Positions 46,411 through 55,650 of a DNA stretch of 64,000 bases are shown one piece after another; within the stretch, counting starts at the first letter, position 1, and every line of letters begins with the position of its first letter. The notes under the pieces were generated by a model. It did not search any database. It had not been told where the DNA came from and saw only the letters and a program-made list of their open reading frames with translations. The stretch comes from a bacterium BMS3Abin11 (lineage in GTDB: Bacteria; Pseudomonadota; Gammaproteobacteria; BMS3Bbin11). Where the stretch lies: the NCBI GenBank assembly GCA_002897635.1, contig BDTD01000015.1, positions 1 through 64,000 of the forward strand, in the 5' to 3' direction. A program made the translations under genes and the position numbers.

Positions 46411-46821
46411 ATGGAATTTATTATACAAAACTGGGTTCTGATAGCCGGAATCTCCTTCGTCATTTTAATGCTGCTGTTTGAACCATTGCGCATACGCATG
46501 AGTGGTATAGAATCAGCAACTGTGTTCGATGCCGTTTCACTGTCCAATCACGATAATGCTATTTTCGCCGATGTGCGCGAAACAAAGGAAATAACAGGCG
46601 GCGTTATAAATGGCGCCTATCGAGTACCCCTTTCCAGTTTTGAAACTAGCGCAACACAACTGGACAAGTTCAAAGACAAACCGATTATCGTCTACTGTCG
46701 TACAGGCAACCGCTCTCCTAAGGCTGCAGGCATGCTGAAGAAAAAAGGCTTCAATCGTGTCTATACATTGGCGGGGGGAATTGTCGCCTGGCAGAAAGAA
46801 AAACTTCCACTGGATAGCTAA
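46411..46821 (+). CDS. Membrane-anchored rhodanese-like protein
   Basis: A 136-residue protein with an N-terminal helix (WVLIAGISFVILMLLFEPL) and one rhodanese domain with the active-site cysteine in IVYCRTGNRSPKAAGML. It may transfer sulfane sulfur at the inner membrane. It is followed 5 bp later by a glutaredoxin gene, then secB, a conserved gammaproteobacterial order. Confidence 0.94.
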   Translation: MEFIIQNWVLIAGISFVILMLLFEPLRIRMSGIESATVFDAVSLSNHDNAIFADVRETKEITGGVINGAYRVPLSSFETSATQLDKFKDKPIIVYCRTGNRSPKAAGMLKKKGFNRVYTLAGGIVAWQKEKLPLDS

Positions 46822-46826
46822 AAAGC

Positions 46827-47096
46827 ATGGCCAAGGTACGCATGTATTGCACCCGGTTCTGTCCATACTGCATTATGGCTATCCGCCTGTTAACGAAAAA
46901 AGGTCAGGAAATAGAAAAGATTTTTGTTGATGACGACCCCTCACTTCGAGATCATATGATCGAAGAAAGCCAAGGCAGAACTACCGTACCGCAAATCTTC
47001 ATTGATGAAGCACATATAGGCGGCTACACCGATATGGTTCAGCTTGATCACAATGATGCTCTCGATTCATTGTTGACCGCCGAAGCAGCTATCTGA
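46827..47096 (+). CDS. grxC: Glutaredoxin 3 (GrxC)
   Basis: An 89-residue glutaredoxin with the CPYC active site at 12-15, an additional cysteine at 8, the cis-proline segment TVPQIFID and the GGYTD glutathione-binding turn. Usual length for GrxC, and located between rhodanese and secB genes as in many relatives. Confidence 0.96.
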   Translation: MAKVRMYCTRFCPYCIMAIRLLTKKGQEIEKIFVDDDPSLRDHMIEESQGRTTVPQIFIDEAHIGGYTDMVQLDHNDALDSLLTAEAAI

Positions 47097-47166
47097 TATT
47101 TGGACTTTCCACACCAGATAACAGAGAATACAACGCTGTATTTTAACCGACAACATCAGGAATAAA

Positions 47167-47616
47167 ATGAGCGAACAAAACGAAATTAGTTTTAATCTGA
47201 AAAAAGTTTACGTCAAGGATATCTCTTTTGAATCCCCGCTAAGCCCACAGATCTTTCTTAATGAACAGGCTCCCGAGGTAGATGTACAGATGAACATCAC
47301 CCACAGCAAGGTGAAAGACAGCGATCTGTATGAGGTTATTTTGACCATAACGGTTACCGCAAAAAACGGCGAAAGCAACTTCTTCCTGTGTGAAGTACAA
47401 CAGGGCGGTTTATTTGAAGTAACCGGTGCCGAAGAAGAACTTCCCATGGTACTGGAGATTGCCTGCCCGAACATCCTGCTGCCGTTTATCAGAGAAGCCA
47501 TCTCTGATCTGGTGGGCAAGGGGGGCTTCCCGCAATTGCTGATCAACCCGATCAATTTCGAGGCCCTTTTCCAGCAAACAATGATGGCCAAGCAGTCCGG
47601 GCAAAAACCCAACTAA
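47167..47616 (+). CDS. secB: Protein-export chaperone SecB
   Basis: A 149-residue cytosolic tetrameric chaperone delivering preproteins to SecA. Recognised by VKDISFESPLSPQIF near the start and ACPNILLPFIREAISDLVGKGGFPQLLINPINFEALF near the end. It is 8 bp upstream of gpsA. Confidence 0.97.
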   Translation: MSEQNEISFNLKKVYVKDISFESPLSPQIFLNEQAPEVDVQMNITHSKVKDSDLYEVILTITVTAKNGESNFFLCEVQQGGLFEVTGAEEELPMVLEIACPNILLPFIREAISDLVGKGGFPQLLINPINFEALFQQTMMAKQSGQKPN

Positions 47617-47623
47617 CCAGGCT

Positions 47624-48634
47624 ATGACCAGCACAGACGTTGCACCACCTGTTGCTGTTATCGGCGCCGGCTCGTGGGGCACGGCACTGGCCATGCATAT
47701 CGCCAAGAGCGGACGCAAAGTCTATCTCTGGGGCCATGAACCAGAACAGATGGAGGCCCTTGCTACCAGCCGCAGTAACGAACAATTTCTACCGGGGCTG
47801 CCCTTTCCTGATCCACTGGAGATACTGGTAGACCTCTCTGATCTACCTTCTGCCTGTACACAGCTACTCGTCGTAGTGCCAAGTCACGCCTTTCGGCAGG
47901 TTCTGCGAACCTTACTGCAACTCCCTGTGAGGCCTGTGATTATTGCCTGGGGAACAAAAGGTCTGGAGAAAAATGGTAGCCGATTAATGAGCGACATTGC
48001 CGATGAAGAACTTCCTCCTGAGATTCAAACAGCTGCTGTATCCGGCCCCTCTTTTGCCGGTGAAGTCGCACGTGGGTTGCCAACAGCGATTACAGTCGCC
48101 TCCTATAGTAATGACACCGCAGCAAAAGTTTCATGCTGGCTACATCATCATCAGTTTCGTGCCTATACTCAAAAAGATTTGATCGGCGTACAAATTGGTG
48201 GCGCATTGAAAAATGTCATGGCTATTGCAGCAGGAATAAGTGACGGACTAGGCTTCGGTGCCAATGCCCGCGCCGCTTTGATTACCCGCGGACTGGCAGA
48301 AATTACCCGTCTCGGCATCCGTGCCGGTGGAAAAATGGAGACTTTTATGGGACTGGCCTGCATGGGGGATCTGGTACTTACGTGTACTGATGACCAGTCC
48401 CGTAATCGCCGTGTAGGGCTAGGACTGGGACAGGGCGGTACACTTCAGCAGATCATGGATCAGATAGGTCAGGAAGCAGAAGGTGTACAGTCTGCCGCCG
48501 CGGCCTGGGAATTATCCCATAAACTCGATATCGCTATGCCCATCACTGAGCAGGTATATAATGTTCTATATCGAGATTTACCGGCTCTGAAGGCCGTGCA
48601 AAACTTGCTACACCGTGATCCCAAACATGAATAA
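47624..48634 (+). CDS. gpsA: NAD(P)-dependent glycerol-3-phosphate dehydrogenase GpsA
   Basis: Makes sn-glycerol 3-phosphate from dihydroxyacetone phosphate for phospholipids. The 336-residue enzyme has the Rossmann motif GAGSWGTALA, the SGPSFAGEVARGLPTA segment, the catalytic lysine in GGALKNVMAIAAGISDG and the C-terminal EGVQSA block. Confidence 0.98.
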   Translation: MTSTDVAPPVAVIGAGSWGTALAMHIAKSGRKVYLWGHEPEQMEALATSRSNEQFLPGLPFPDPLEILVDLSDLPSACTQLLVVVPSHAFRQVLRTLLQLPVRPVIIAWGTKGLEKNGSRLMSDIADEELPPEIQTAAVSGPSFAGEVARGLPTAITVASYSNDTAAKVSCWLHHHQFRAYTQKDLIGVQIGGALKNVMAIAAGISDGLGFGANARAALITRGLAEITRLGIRAGGKMETFMGLACMGDLVLTCTDDQSRNRRVGLGLGQGGTLQQIMDQIGQEAEGVQSAAAAWELSHKLDIAMPITEQVYNVLYRDLPALKAVQNLLHRDPKHE

Positions 48635-48722
48635 ACACGCTGATTGAACGACTACCTGACTCAATCAACAAGGCATATGAGTTCTTCCATAACACCTAAA
48701 ACGTAAATCGTAAAACAGATCC

Positions 48723-49187
48723 TTGTTCCATATCGCCCTCTATGAACCTCGCATTGCACCAAACACCGGCAATATCATTCGCCTATCCGCCAACAACGGC
48801 TGCTGGCTACATCTTATTGAACCACTGGGGTTTGAATTAGAAGATAAACAACTACGACGTGCCGGTCTGGATTATCATGATTTAACACACCTGTCTGTGC
48901 ATAGCGATTACGAAGAATTTCTACAGACTATTGATGGCCAAAGAATTCTGGCCTGTACAAGTAAAGGCAACTACCGCTACGACCAAATTGAGTATAAAAA
49001 AGATGATGTCCTGCTATTTGGATCGGAAACAGCAGGCTTGCCCGCATCAATACATCAAAGTTTGGACCCTCAACATCGCCTGCGAATTCCTATGCAGTCG
49101 GAAAACCGCAGCCTAAATCTGTCTAATGCAGTAGCAATTGTCAGCTATGAAGCCTGGCGGCAACTTGGATTTTCTGGTGGGCAATAA
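48723..49187 (+). CDS. trmL: tRNA (cytidine(34)-2'-O)-methyltransferase TrmL
   Basis: A 154-residue SPOUT methyltransferase that modifies the wobble base of certain tRNA-Leu species. Knot motifs are [22 protein letters not shown] and [14 protein letters not shown]. The start is a TTG at 48723, because an in-frame TAA lies at 48711; no clear ribosome site is seen and degenerate CGTAAA heptads sit directly upstream. Confidence 0.95.
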   Translation: MFHIALYEPRIAPNTGNIIRLSANNGCWLHLIEPLGFELEDKQLRRAGLDYHDLTHLSVHSDYEEFLQTIDGQRILACTSKGNYRYDQIEYKKDDVLLFGSETAGLPASIHQSLDPQHRLRIPMQSENRSLNLSNAVAIVSYEAWRQLGFSGGQ

Positions 49188-49190
49188 ATC

Positions 49191-49219
49191 TTTTCACCAC
49201 AGAGTAACTGTGGTGAAAA
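49191..49219. terminator. Bidirectional terminator between trmL and hemJ
   Basis: A 12-bp perfect stem TTTTCACCACAG / CTGTGGTGAAAA with a 5-nt loop separates two convergent genes, with A and T runs at both ends. Confidence 0.88.
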
Positions 49220-49246
49220 ATAATCAGTTCGATTTCTTGATGGCGA

Positions 49247-49660
49247 TCAGACAGGCTGTTTTGTCACTACCAGAAAAATAATACCCAGTAGCAGAAAAAC
49301 AGGTAATTCATTAAACCAGCGATAAAAAATATCACTGCGTGTATTTCTGTCCTCTCTAAAATCCACCAGGAAGAAGCCACAGACTATATGGTAGATGACA
49401 AGTAAAACCACCAGAATAATTTTTATTGACAACCATGTCCCACTGAAACCATACCCCAGCCAAAGCCATAAACCGGTCAAAATGGTCAGTATGGCCCAGG
49501 GAGTAATGAAATAATAAAGCTTTCTCTCCATTATTTTAAAGCGCTCACTGGTCGCCTCATCACTGGTCATTGCATGGTGTACAAAAAGCCGCGGTAGGTA
49601 AAACAGCCCAGCAAACCAGCTGACCATGAAAAATATATGCAGGGCCTTAATCCACAACAC
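49247..49660 (-). CDS. hemJ: Protoporphyrinogen oxidase HemJ
   Basis: A 137-residue four-helix membrane protein of the HemJ (UPF0093) family that oxidises protoporphyrinogen IX. The conserved histidine in LWIKALHIFFMVSWFAGLFYLPRLF and the WLSIKIILV lysine segment are present. It lies 3 bp from a broken thioredoxin-like gene. Confidence 0.94.
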   Translation of the reverse strand: MLWIKALHIFFMVSWFAGLFYLPRLFVHHAMTSDEATSERFKIMERKLYYFITPWAILTILTGLWLWLGYGFSGTWLSIKIILVVLLVIYHIVCGFFLVDFREDRNTRSDIFYRWFNELPVFLLLGIIFLVVTKQPV

Positions 49661-49663
49661 GTC

Positions 49664-50055
49664 TTATTTCTCCTTAGTATCTGGCAGCATTGCTGCAATT
49701 CGTTTTTGCATGTTTTCTATATTGATCACTCCGCTATGACGATAGACTATCTGTCCGCGGGGAGAAATTAATATTGTCTCCGGGATAGCCTGTACATCGA
49801 AGGCCTTAGCAGCAGTAGAATCTAAATCCAGCGCCAGTGTATAGGGTATTTGATATTTCTGCTTAAATGCAATCACCTGGTCAGGCCGGTCGTATGCCAT
49901 AGCAATGCCGACTACACGCATGCCTTTGTCAGAAAAGTTTCTATACAGTTGCGCCAGATACGGTATCTCTTTTCTACAAAATAGAAATAGGCATTGCCTG
50001 CAATCAGTATTGGAAAGCCAGCGAACAACAGAAGATTTTTAACGGTTTTGTTCAT
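49664..50055 (-). pseudogene. Decayed TlpA/ResA-like thioredoxin
   Basis: An intact start (ATG at 50055, MNKTVKNLLLFAGFPILIAG) gives the membrane anchor. Then the frame shifts into CRKEIPYLAQLYRNFSDKGMRVVGIAMAYD and DVQAIPETILISPRGQIVYRHSG, the second half of a TlpA-like fold. The roughly 100 residues between, including the first cysteine of the WCxxC site, are deleted. The remaining 85-codon frame 49664-49921 cannot be a working thioredoxin. Confidence 0.82.
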
Positions 50056-50068
50056 TCGTATTATTACG

Positions 50069-50707
50069 TTAGCTAACTGTAATTTCTGCCGCCTGCTGCA
50101 GGCTGGTAAGTGAAACAGCTCCTGTTAAGTGCTGCTGGCCAATAAAAAATGTCGGTGTCCCCGTAACACCCGCTTTTACCGCCATCTGCATATTCATCTT
50201 CAAAGTATATTCGACTTCAGGGTCGGTCCAGGCACGATTTACCACCTCATCACTGGCACCACTGGCTTCTGCGATATTCTTCAACACCTCAACATCACCA
50301 ATATTCCTTCCTGCTACGAAGTATTCCTCATACAGGGTCTGATTTAACCTATAGAATATTTCCCGCCCTTCTTTTTTAACTGCCTCTGCCAGCAATAAGG
50401 CCTGGTGTGAATTGGCAAGCTGGTGAACCGGGGCCAGCTCGACCCCTTCCTCTTCCGCCTTCTCCATTAATCCATCCATCATATCCTGCCATTTTTCGTC
50501 AGAATAATTCAGTGTATCGACGGTTGTTCCCTGCACCGGAGTCTCAGGATGAATCTCGATAAAACGGAAATTCACCAGCACATCATATTCTTGCCTCAGC
50601 TGCTGTAACCGGAGGTCACCGATATAACAGAACGGACAGATATAGTCTGTGAACAGGGTCAGGCGTAATTGTGGTTTTACTTTACTGGTTTTTCCTTCTG
50701 TGGTCAT
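50069..50707 (-). CDS. DsbA-family oxidoreductase, FrnE-like
   Basis: A 212-residue protein without signal peptide, with the redox motif CPFC in LFTDYICPFCYIGDLRL and the cis-proline segment GVTGTPTFFIG. The helical insert and length fit the cytoplasmic FrnE/2-hydroxychromene isomerase-like branch of DsbA proteins. The substrate is unknown. Confidence 0.92.
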   Translation of the reverse strand: MTTEGKTSKVKPQLRLTLFTDYICPFCYIGDLRLQQLRQEYDVLVNFRFIEIHPETPVQGTTVDTLNYSDEKWQDMMDGLMEKAEEEGVELAPVHQLANSHQALLLAEAVKKEGREIFYRLNQTLYEEYFVAGRNIGDVEVLKNIAEASGASDEVVNRAWTDPEVEYTLKMNMQMAVKAGVTGTPTFFIGQQHLTGAVSLTSLQQAAEITVS

Positions 50708-50785
50708 TGTGTTGGTGAGGGTACCAGTACCTGGAATTGCTCACAATCTTATGAGATTTTTTTTGTGCGCCAGCAAAAAACAAGC

Positions 50786-51937
50786 TCAGGTAAACATCAA
50801 CTGAATATCAGAAAGAAAACCAAAGCCTTTTTCTGTAGGCCGCACATTGTTACCTCGCTGGATCAGCAAACCTTTCTTTACCGCCTGCGAAATACCCTCG
50901 AAAATCACATCACACTCTAGTCCAGTTGTTAACGAAAACTGCTGTAGAGAGAAACCCTGTTGCAGACGCAGGGCGTTAATCATAAATTCGACAACCAGGT
51001 CTTTCTGATTGAGTTTGTACTCATTTACAAAGGCTTCATTTGACCCTGCGGTCACGATATATTGTTTTGGCAGCCTGGGCCGGGAAGATCGAAATACTCC
51101 TGTTTGATCGGTGATTTTTGAATGTGCGCCAGCGCCTATGCCGAGATAATCACCAAACTCCCAGTAATTAACATTATGCCGGCATTGTTGCCCTCTGGCT
51201 GCATAAGCTGACACTTCATAACGCTCGAGTCCGGCTGCGGCCGCCTGATCGGCCAGTATGTCCTGCATATCGGCAAGGACATCATCATCCGGCAGGCCTG
51301 CGGGTGGCGAGTATTTAAATTGTGTGTTTGCTTCTATGGTTAATTGATACAGAGACAGATGTGGCGGCTGGTAACTGAGAGCATGCTGCAAATCATGTTC
51401 AGCCGCCGCGATATCCTGTCCCGGCAGTCCAAACATCAGGTCAATATTGTAGCTATTAAAGCCACTTTCTCTAACTGCATTCATTGCCCTGTGCGCCTGT
51501 TCAGCATCGTGTACCCGGCCAAGTGCCTGAAGACTTTTATCTGAAAAACTCTGTATACCCACTGACAATCTTGTTATTCCTGCATCACGAAACTGCTGGA
51601 ACTTTTCAATTTCTAAACTACCAGGATTAGCTTCCAGTGTGATTTCGGCAGCCGGCAGGCAGGAAATCCTGGCACGGATACCGGATAATAGATCGTGTAC
51701 AACATCTGACGACAACAGACTGGGTGTACCTCCGCCGAAGAAGATGCTGGATATGCGTCTGCCCCACACGCGGGGTAACAGTTGCTCCAGATCTTTAAGC
51801 AGGGCTTCAAAGTAATCGCGCTCCGGGATGCCGTCACTGGCTGCCTGATGAGAATTGAAATCACAGTATGGGCATTTACGCACACACCAGGGGATGTGGA
51901 TATACAGCGCAAGTGGAATCGCCTGGTTCGCGAACAT
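50786..51937 (-). CDS. hemW: Radical SAM haem chaperone HemW
   Basis: A 383-residue protein similar to HemN but with the shorter HemW N terminus: YIHIPWCVRKCPYCDFNSH with the C-x3-C-x2-C cluster, FFGGGTPSLL, and a C-terminal HemN-C domain. Family members insert haem rather than oxidise coproporphyrinogen. It is 10 bp downstream of rdgB, the usual order. Confidence 0.95.
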   Translation of the reverse strand: MFANQAIPLALYIHIPWCVRKCPYCDFNSHQAASDGIPERDYFEALLKDLEQLLPRVWGRRISSIFFGGGTPSLLSSDVVHDLLSGIRARISCLPAAEITLEANPGSLEIEKFQQFRDAGITRLSVGIQSFSDKSLQALGRVHDAEQAHRAMNAVRESGFNSYNIDLMFGLPGQDIAAAEHDLQHALSYQPPHLSLYQLTIEANTQFKYSPPAGLPDDDVLADMQDILADQAAAAGLERYEVSAYAARGQQCRHNVNYWEFGDYLGIGAGAHSKITDQTGVFRSSRPRLPKQYIVTAGSNEAFVNEYKLNQKDLVVEFMINALRLQQGFSLQQFSLTTGLECDVIFEGISQAVKKGLLIQRGNNVRPTEKGFGFLSDIQLMFT

Positions 51938-51947
51938 GCCTGCAGAT

Positions 51948-52544
51948 TCAGTTATTGTAGTTCGTTGTAAAGAGTTCGAGCATCTGGCGTAAAGCCTTGC
52001 CCCGGTGGCTCAACACATTCTTGTCTTCAGCCGTCAATTCAGCAGCGCTACAATCACGCTCCGGTACGTAAAATACAGGGTCATAACCAAAGCCTCCCTG
52101 GCCCTGAGTAGCGCTGAGTATCCTGCCTTCCCATACACCATGTGCGATAACGGGCACTGGATCATTGGCGTGCCTGATATAGACCATCACGCACTGAAAA
52201 CGAGCTATTCGTTTCTCTTTAGCAATACCATCAAGCTCCCTCAACAAACGCTGGATATTGCTTTCATCATCACCAGCATAGCGGGCGGAATGTATCCCGG
52301 GCTCACCATCCAGCGCATCGACTTCGATACCGGAATCATCAGACAATGCGGGTAAGCCCGTATGCGCGGCTGCATTACGCGCCTTTATGATGGCATTTTC
52401 GACAAAACTCAGGCCATCTTCAATGGCTTCCGGGGTATCAAACTCAGACTGGGCAACAATATCAACATCGACAACTGAAAATATTTCACGTATCTCCTTA
52501 AGCTTGCCGGCGTTGCCGGTTGCTAGAACAATACGTTGTGTCAT
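51948..52544 (-). CDS. rdgB: XTP/dITP diphosphatase RdgB
   Basis: A 198-residue house-cleaning nucleotidase that removes ITP and XTP. Motifs are VLATGNAGKLKEI, DDSGIEVDALDGEPGIHSARYAG, GFGYDPVFYVPE and LSHRGKALRQM. The start overlaps the rph stop (TGATG). Confidence 0.97.
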   Translation of the reverse strand: MTQRIVLATGNAGKLKEIREIFSVVDVDIVAQSEFDTPEAIEDGLSFVENAIIKARNAAAHTGLPALSDDSGIEVDALDGEPGIHSARYAGDDESNIQRLLRELDGIAKEKRIARFQCVMVYIRHANDPVPVIAHGVWEGRILSATQGQGGFGYDPVFYVPERDCSAAELTAEDKNVLSHRGKALRQMLELFTTNYNN

Positions 52545-53266
52545 CAGGCATCAGTCCCAAGCACCAATTTCTGTGCCCTGATGATATCAGCGATACCATT
52601 CCTTGCTAGCTCGGTCATAGCCAGCATTTCTTCCATAGAAAAGGTTTTACCCTCAGCTGTCCCCTGCAGCTCAATAAAGTGTCCTTTATCATCCATCACA
52701 ACATTCATGTCCGTTTCGGCATTGCTGTCTTCAGCATAATCAAGATCCAGCACCGGCACCCCCTGATAAATTCCGACTGAAACCGAAGCGACCAAATTTC
52801 GAACTGGATTTTCTTTTAATGTCCCGGCTTGCAAAAGACTGTTGATCGCATCTGACAGGGCAACACAGGCGCCGGTAATAGAAGCCGTGCGTGTACCGCC
52901 ATCGGCCTGTATGACATCGCAATCCAGCGTAATACATCGTTCACCCAGTGCTTCAAGATCAACCGCTGCGCGTAAAGAACGACCAATCAAACGCTGGATT
53001 TCCATCGTCCGCCCACCCTGCTTGCCACGCGCTGCCTCACGTCCCATGCGTATATTGGTAGAACGCGGAAGCATGCCGTATTCAGCAGTCACCCAGCCCT
53101 TGCCCTTGCCTTTCAGAAAGCGAGGCACCTTTTCTTCCACTGTGGCTGTACAAAGTACTCGTGTATCACCAAATTCAATCAGCACCGAGCCTTCCGCATG
53201 TTTGGTAAAATTTCGGGTAAATTTGATTTCCCGCATTTGATCGGGTTTACGGCTACTAGGTCGCAT
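52544..53266 (-). CDS. rph: Ribonuclease PH
   Basis: A 240-residue phosphorolytic 3' exoribonuclease for tRNA trimming. It begins [16 protein letters not shown] and has [30 protein letters not shown]-type text, [29 protein letters not shown] and [15 protein letters not shown]. Complete compared with the common E. coli K-12 truncated form. Confidence 0.97.
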   Translation of the reverse strand: MRPSSRKPDQMREIKFTRNFTKHAEGSVLIEFGDTRVLCTATVEEKVPRFLKGKGKGWVTAEYGMLPRSTNIRMGREAARGKQGGRTMEIQRLIGRSLRAAVDLEALGERCITLDCDVIQADGGTRTASITGACVALSDAINSLLQAGTLKENPVRNLVASVSVGIYQGVPVLDLDYAEDSNAETDMNVVMDDKGHFIELQGTAEGKTFSMEEMLAMTELARNGIADIIRAQKLVLGTDA

Positions 53267-53410
53267 AGATTCTCGCTTGATATTGATATTGATACTGTTT
53301 GAATTAAGAGTTTTTTACGGCAGCGAAAAGGGTGAAGAAAAGTTGAGCCGTGTTTCTTCGTCTTTCGTCTTTAACCGTAAAACATAAACCGTAATACGTA
53401 AAACCAATCT

Positions 53411-54367
53411 TTACTTCCCTTTTTCCCACTGCTCCACGAATTGCTCGACTTCATTGATCACAGAGTCCAGGCTTTCAGCAGTGCCAGCATTACTGTACGC
53501 TTTTGATCGGCTGCCTTGTTTCTTCGCATGAATACCTGCTCTAGCGTTACTTCTGATGCCCTTCTCGGCATCGCGTGCTGCGCGCCAGAGTTCATTGTCT
53601 GTCAGGTCACGGATTTGCTCATGCTGCATACTTTTGCCCGGCCTGCTTTTATCATCCCAGGCAAGCGCCACGACGGTCACATTGTCACACATTTCAGGAT
53701 TTCTTTGTTCTATTTTCTCAAGCATATTATCCATCGAATCTTCCAGGTCATTTTCTTCATACAGATACTCGCTGACTTCATCAATCGCCATTCCCTGCCA
53801 CACACCATCAGAGCAAATCAGTATACGATCTCCATGTTGCAACGCAATCTCCGGACCCAGTGAAATTTTAGGCCGCAAGGGTCCTCCGATACAGTTATAC
53901 AGACCTGTTTTGGCTGGTATGCCACGCCCACCAACTTTTGCCTGATCCGACCCTGTATGGTCGAGGGTACGTGTCAATTGTGAGCCATTGCGAAACAGAT
54001 ACAGCCGACTGTCTCCAGCATGTGCCCAGTAGGCATAACCATCCTGAATAAGACTCAGTACGGCTGTAGTTCTGGGGTCTATTTTTTTTGTAGACTTTTT
54101 CGCGTATCGATTTATTGCCCGGTGCGTATGCTGCAATATCAGCGCAAGAAATAGAGATGGCTCCTCAATAACCGGTGTCCTGACCTTGAGAAATGCCTGC
54201 GAAGCGGTATCGACAAGGATATCTGCTGCAATATCACCACCGGCATGGCCACCCAACCCATCACCAAGTATCAGAAGTACCGAGTCGCTGCCTTCCAGAC
54301 AGGCTGCTCTGTCCTGGTTATATTCCCGTGTCCCTTTTTCCGTTGAAATGGCATATCTGTATTTCAT
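53411..54367 (-). CDS. PP2C-family Ser/Thr phosphatase
   Basis: A 318-residue soluble phosphatase with the metal-binding motifs GDGLGGHAGGD, WAHAGDSRLYLF, ICSDGVW and NVTVVAL. A C-terminal tail rich in Arg, Ala and Lys (about 250-318) lies beyond the domain. It overlaps the stop of the kinase gene (TGATG), so the two are translationally coupled and probably oppose each other on shared targets. Confidence 0.94.
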   Translation of the reverse strand: MKYRYAISTEKGTREYNQDRAACLEGSDSVLLILGDGLGGHAGGDIAADILVDTASQAFLKVRTPVIEEPSLFLALILQHTHRAINRYAKKSTKKIDPRTTAVLSLIQDGYAYWAHAGDSRLYLFRNGSQLTRTLDHTGSDQAKVGGRGIPAKTGLYNCIGGPLRPKISLGPEIALQHGDRILICSDGVWQGMAIDEVSEYLYEENDLEDSMDNMLEKIEQRNPEMCDNVTVVALAWDDKSRPGKSMQHEQIRDLTDNELWRAARDAEKGIRSNARAGIHAKKQGSRSKAYSNAGTAESLDSVINEVEQFVEQWEKGK

Positions 54368-55320
54368 CAGCTTTTCCTTCCTGTACCAAGAACGGGCCTA
54401 TTCAAAAATGTCATAATTTTTGATTTTCCAGCAGGTTCTGCGTCCAGCAATTCCATAAATTCCTCTATCGACTGGGGCCGTTCTGTCATATCCATTTTCG
54501 TCGCCATGATGATAGCTTCAAGCAGTGACGCGGAATATTTCTTTTTCTCAAAAGAACGAATCACAACTTCCAGCTTATCCTTTTTTACCCTCTCTGGTGC
54601 AGAAGGAGGTGGCTTGCCAGTGATGCATGAATACATCGTCGCACCAATACCATAGATATCTGACCATGGGCCAATATTCCCATGATTGTGTTGTTCAATT
54701 GGCGCAAATCCTTGCGTTAATGTATGGCCTTTTACCTCAAGGTTTGCAGCGCCTTTCATATGTTTAACCGCCCCAAAATCAATCAATAGCGGGTGACCAC
54801 CGGTGCGCAGCAATATGTTCGCAGGCTTTATATCAAGATGAAGAATATGGTTTTTATGAAGTTCCGACATTCCAGACAGGACTTCTGGAAACACCGTACG
54901 CAAAAATTTTTCTGAAAGGCCACCATTTTTACGCTTGATGTACCATCGCATATCGCGCCCCACCTCAAAAGTCATCACCATGTAAACCGTGTTGTTGGCG
55001 CGAAACAGATGGGTCACATGGACAACATTTGGGTGATTGATTTTCACCAGCGCACTGCCTTCATTAAAAAAACGCTTTATCCCCATACCATATGAGCGGG
55101 ATGCTTCTTCAGTAATAGTCTCAACACGACCCGTCTCGATACGTTTGGCATAGCGCACCGGAAAGAATTCTTTTATGACTACCCTGCTCCGGGTTGGCAG
55201 ATGTGTTGCCAGATAAACAACACTAAAGCCACCTTCAGAGATCGGTTTTTCAATCAGGTATTCAGGCAGGCGGTAACCTTTAGGCAGAGCATTTACCTGT
55301 AATCTTTCATTTTTTGCCAT
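54367..55320 (-). CDS. Ser/Thr protein kinase
   Basis: A 317-residue eukaryotic-type kinase with the glycine loop SEGGFSVVYLA, the lysine in VVIKEFF, HLDIKPANILL (HLD in place of HRD), LIDFGAVK and GFAPIEQ in the activation segment. No transmembrane helix or extracellular sensor is seen, so it is cytosolic. Such kinase/phosphatase pairs occur in type VI secretion loci, but no T6SS gene is nearby. Confidence 0.94.
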   Translation of the reverse strand: MAKNERLQVNALPKGYRLPEYLIEKPISEGGFSVVYLATHLPTRSRVVIKEFFPVRYAKRIETGRVETITEEASRSYGMGIKRFFNEGSALVKINHPNVVHVTHLFRANNTVYMVMTFEVGRDMRWYIKRKNGGLSEKFLRTVFPEVLSGMSELHKNHILHLDIKPANILLRTGGHPLLIDFGAVKHMKGAANLEVKGHTLTQGFAPIEQHNHGNIGPWSDIYGIGATMYSCITGKPPPSAPERVKKDKLEVVIRSFEKKKYSASLLEAIIMATKMDMTERPQSIEEFMELLDAEPAGKSKIMTFLNRPVLGTGRKS

Positions 55321-55356
55321 TAAGTTTTCCGTTTTTTTCAGCTAAACCTGAATTAA

Positions 55357-55514
55357 GGAAGCTCTGATCAATTCATGAACTCGTATCTTACGCCTAAAAA
55401 TATCCAGTTTTTCGTTACATACCTTCGCAATAGCCAGCTATTACGTGCAATTTGCGCCTCAAACCTGAATATTATAAATCGCAAGCTACTTCGCCCAGAC
55501 ACATCAGAGATTCC
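55357..55514. mobile_element. Fold-back MITE, type B, with TTAA duplication
   Basis: A 158-bp palindromic element, reverse-oriented relative to the nested copy at 30674. Ends GGAAGCTCTGATCAATTC and a degenerate partner finishing in AGAGATTCC, with the inner TACGCCTAAAAATATCCAG and CTTCGCAATAGCCAGCTATT text shared. It is flanked on both sides by exact TTAA (55353-55356 and 55515-55518). It lies between the divergent kinase and yicC genes. Confidence 0.88.
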
Positions 55515-55650
55515 TTAACTGTATCCCTGGCCCGTATCATATTCATTTACCACAGCTTTATAGTATTAAATTACCTAAAGAATATACAGTCTGATATGGC
55601 ATAATCAATCACAAGATCCCTAACATCTCAATCTATAGAAGAATCATAAC

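Noticed and set aside
53411-55320. Type VI secretion kinase/phosphatase locus
   Set aside because: The kinase/phosphatase pair is of a compatible type, but no tss, hcp or vgrG gene is nearby.
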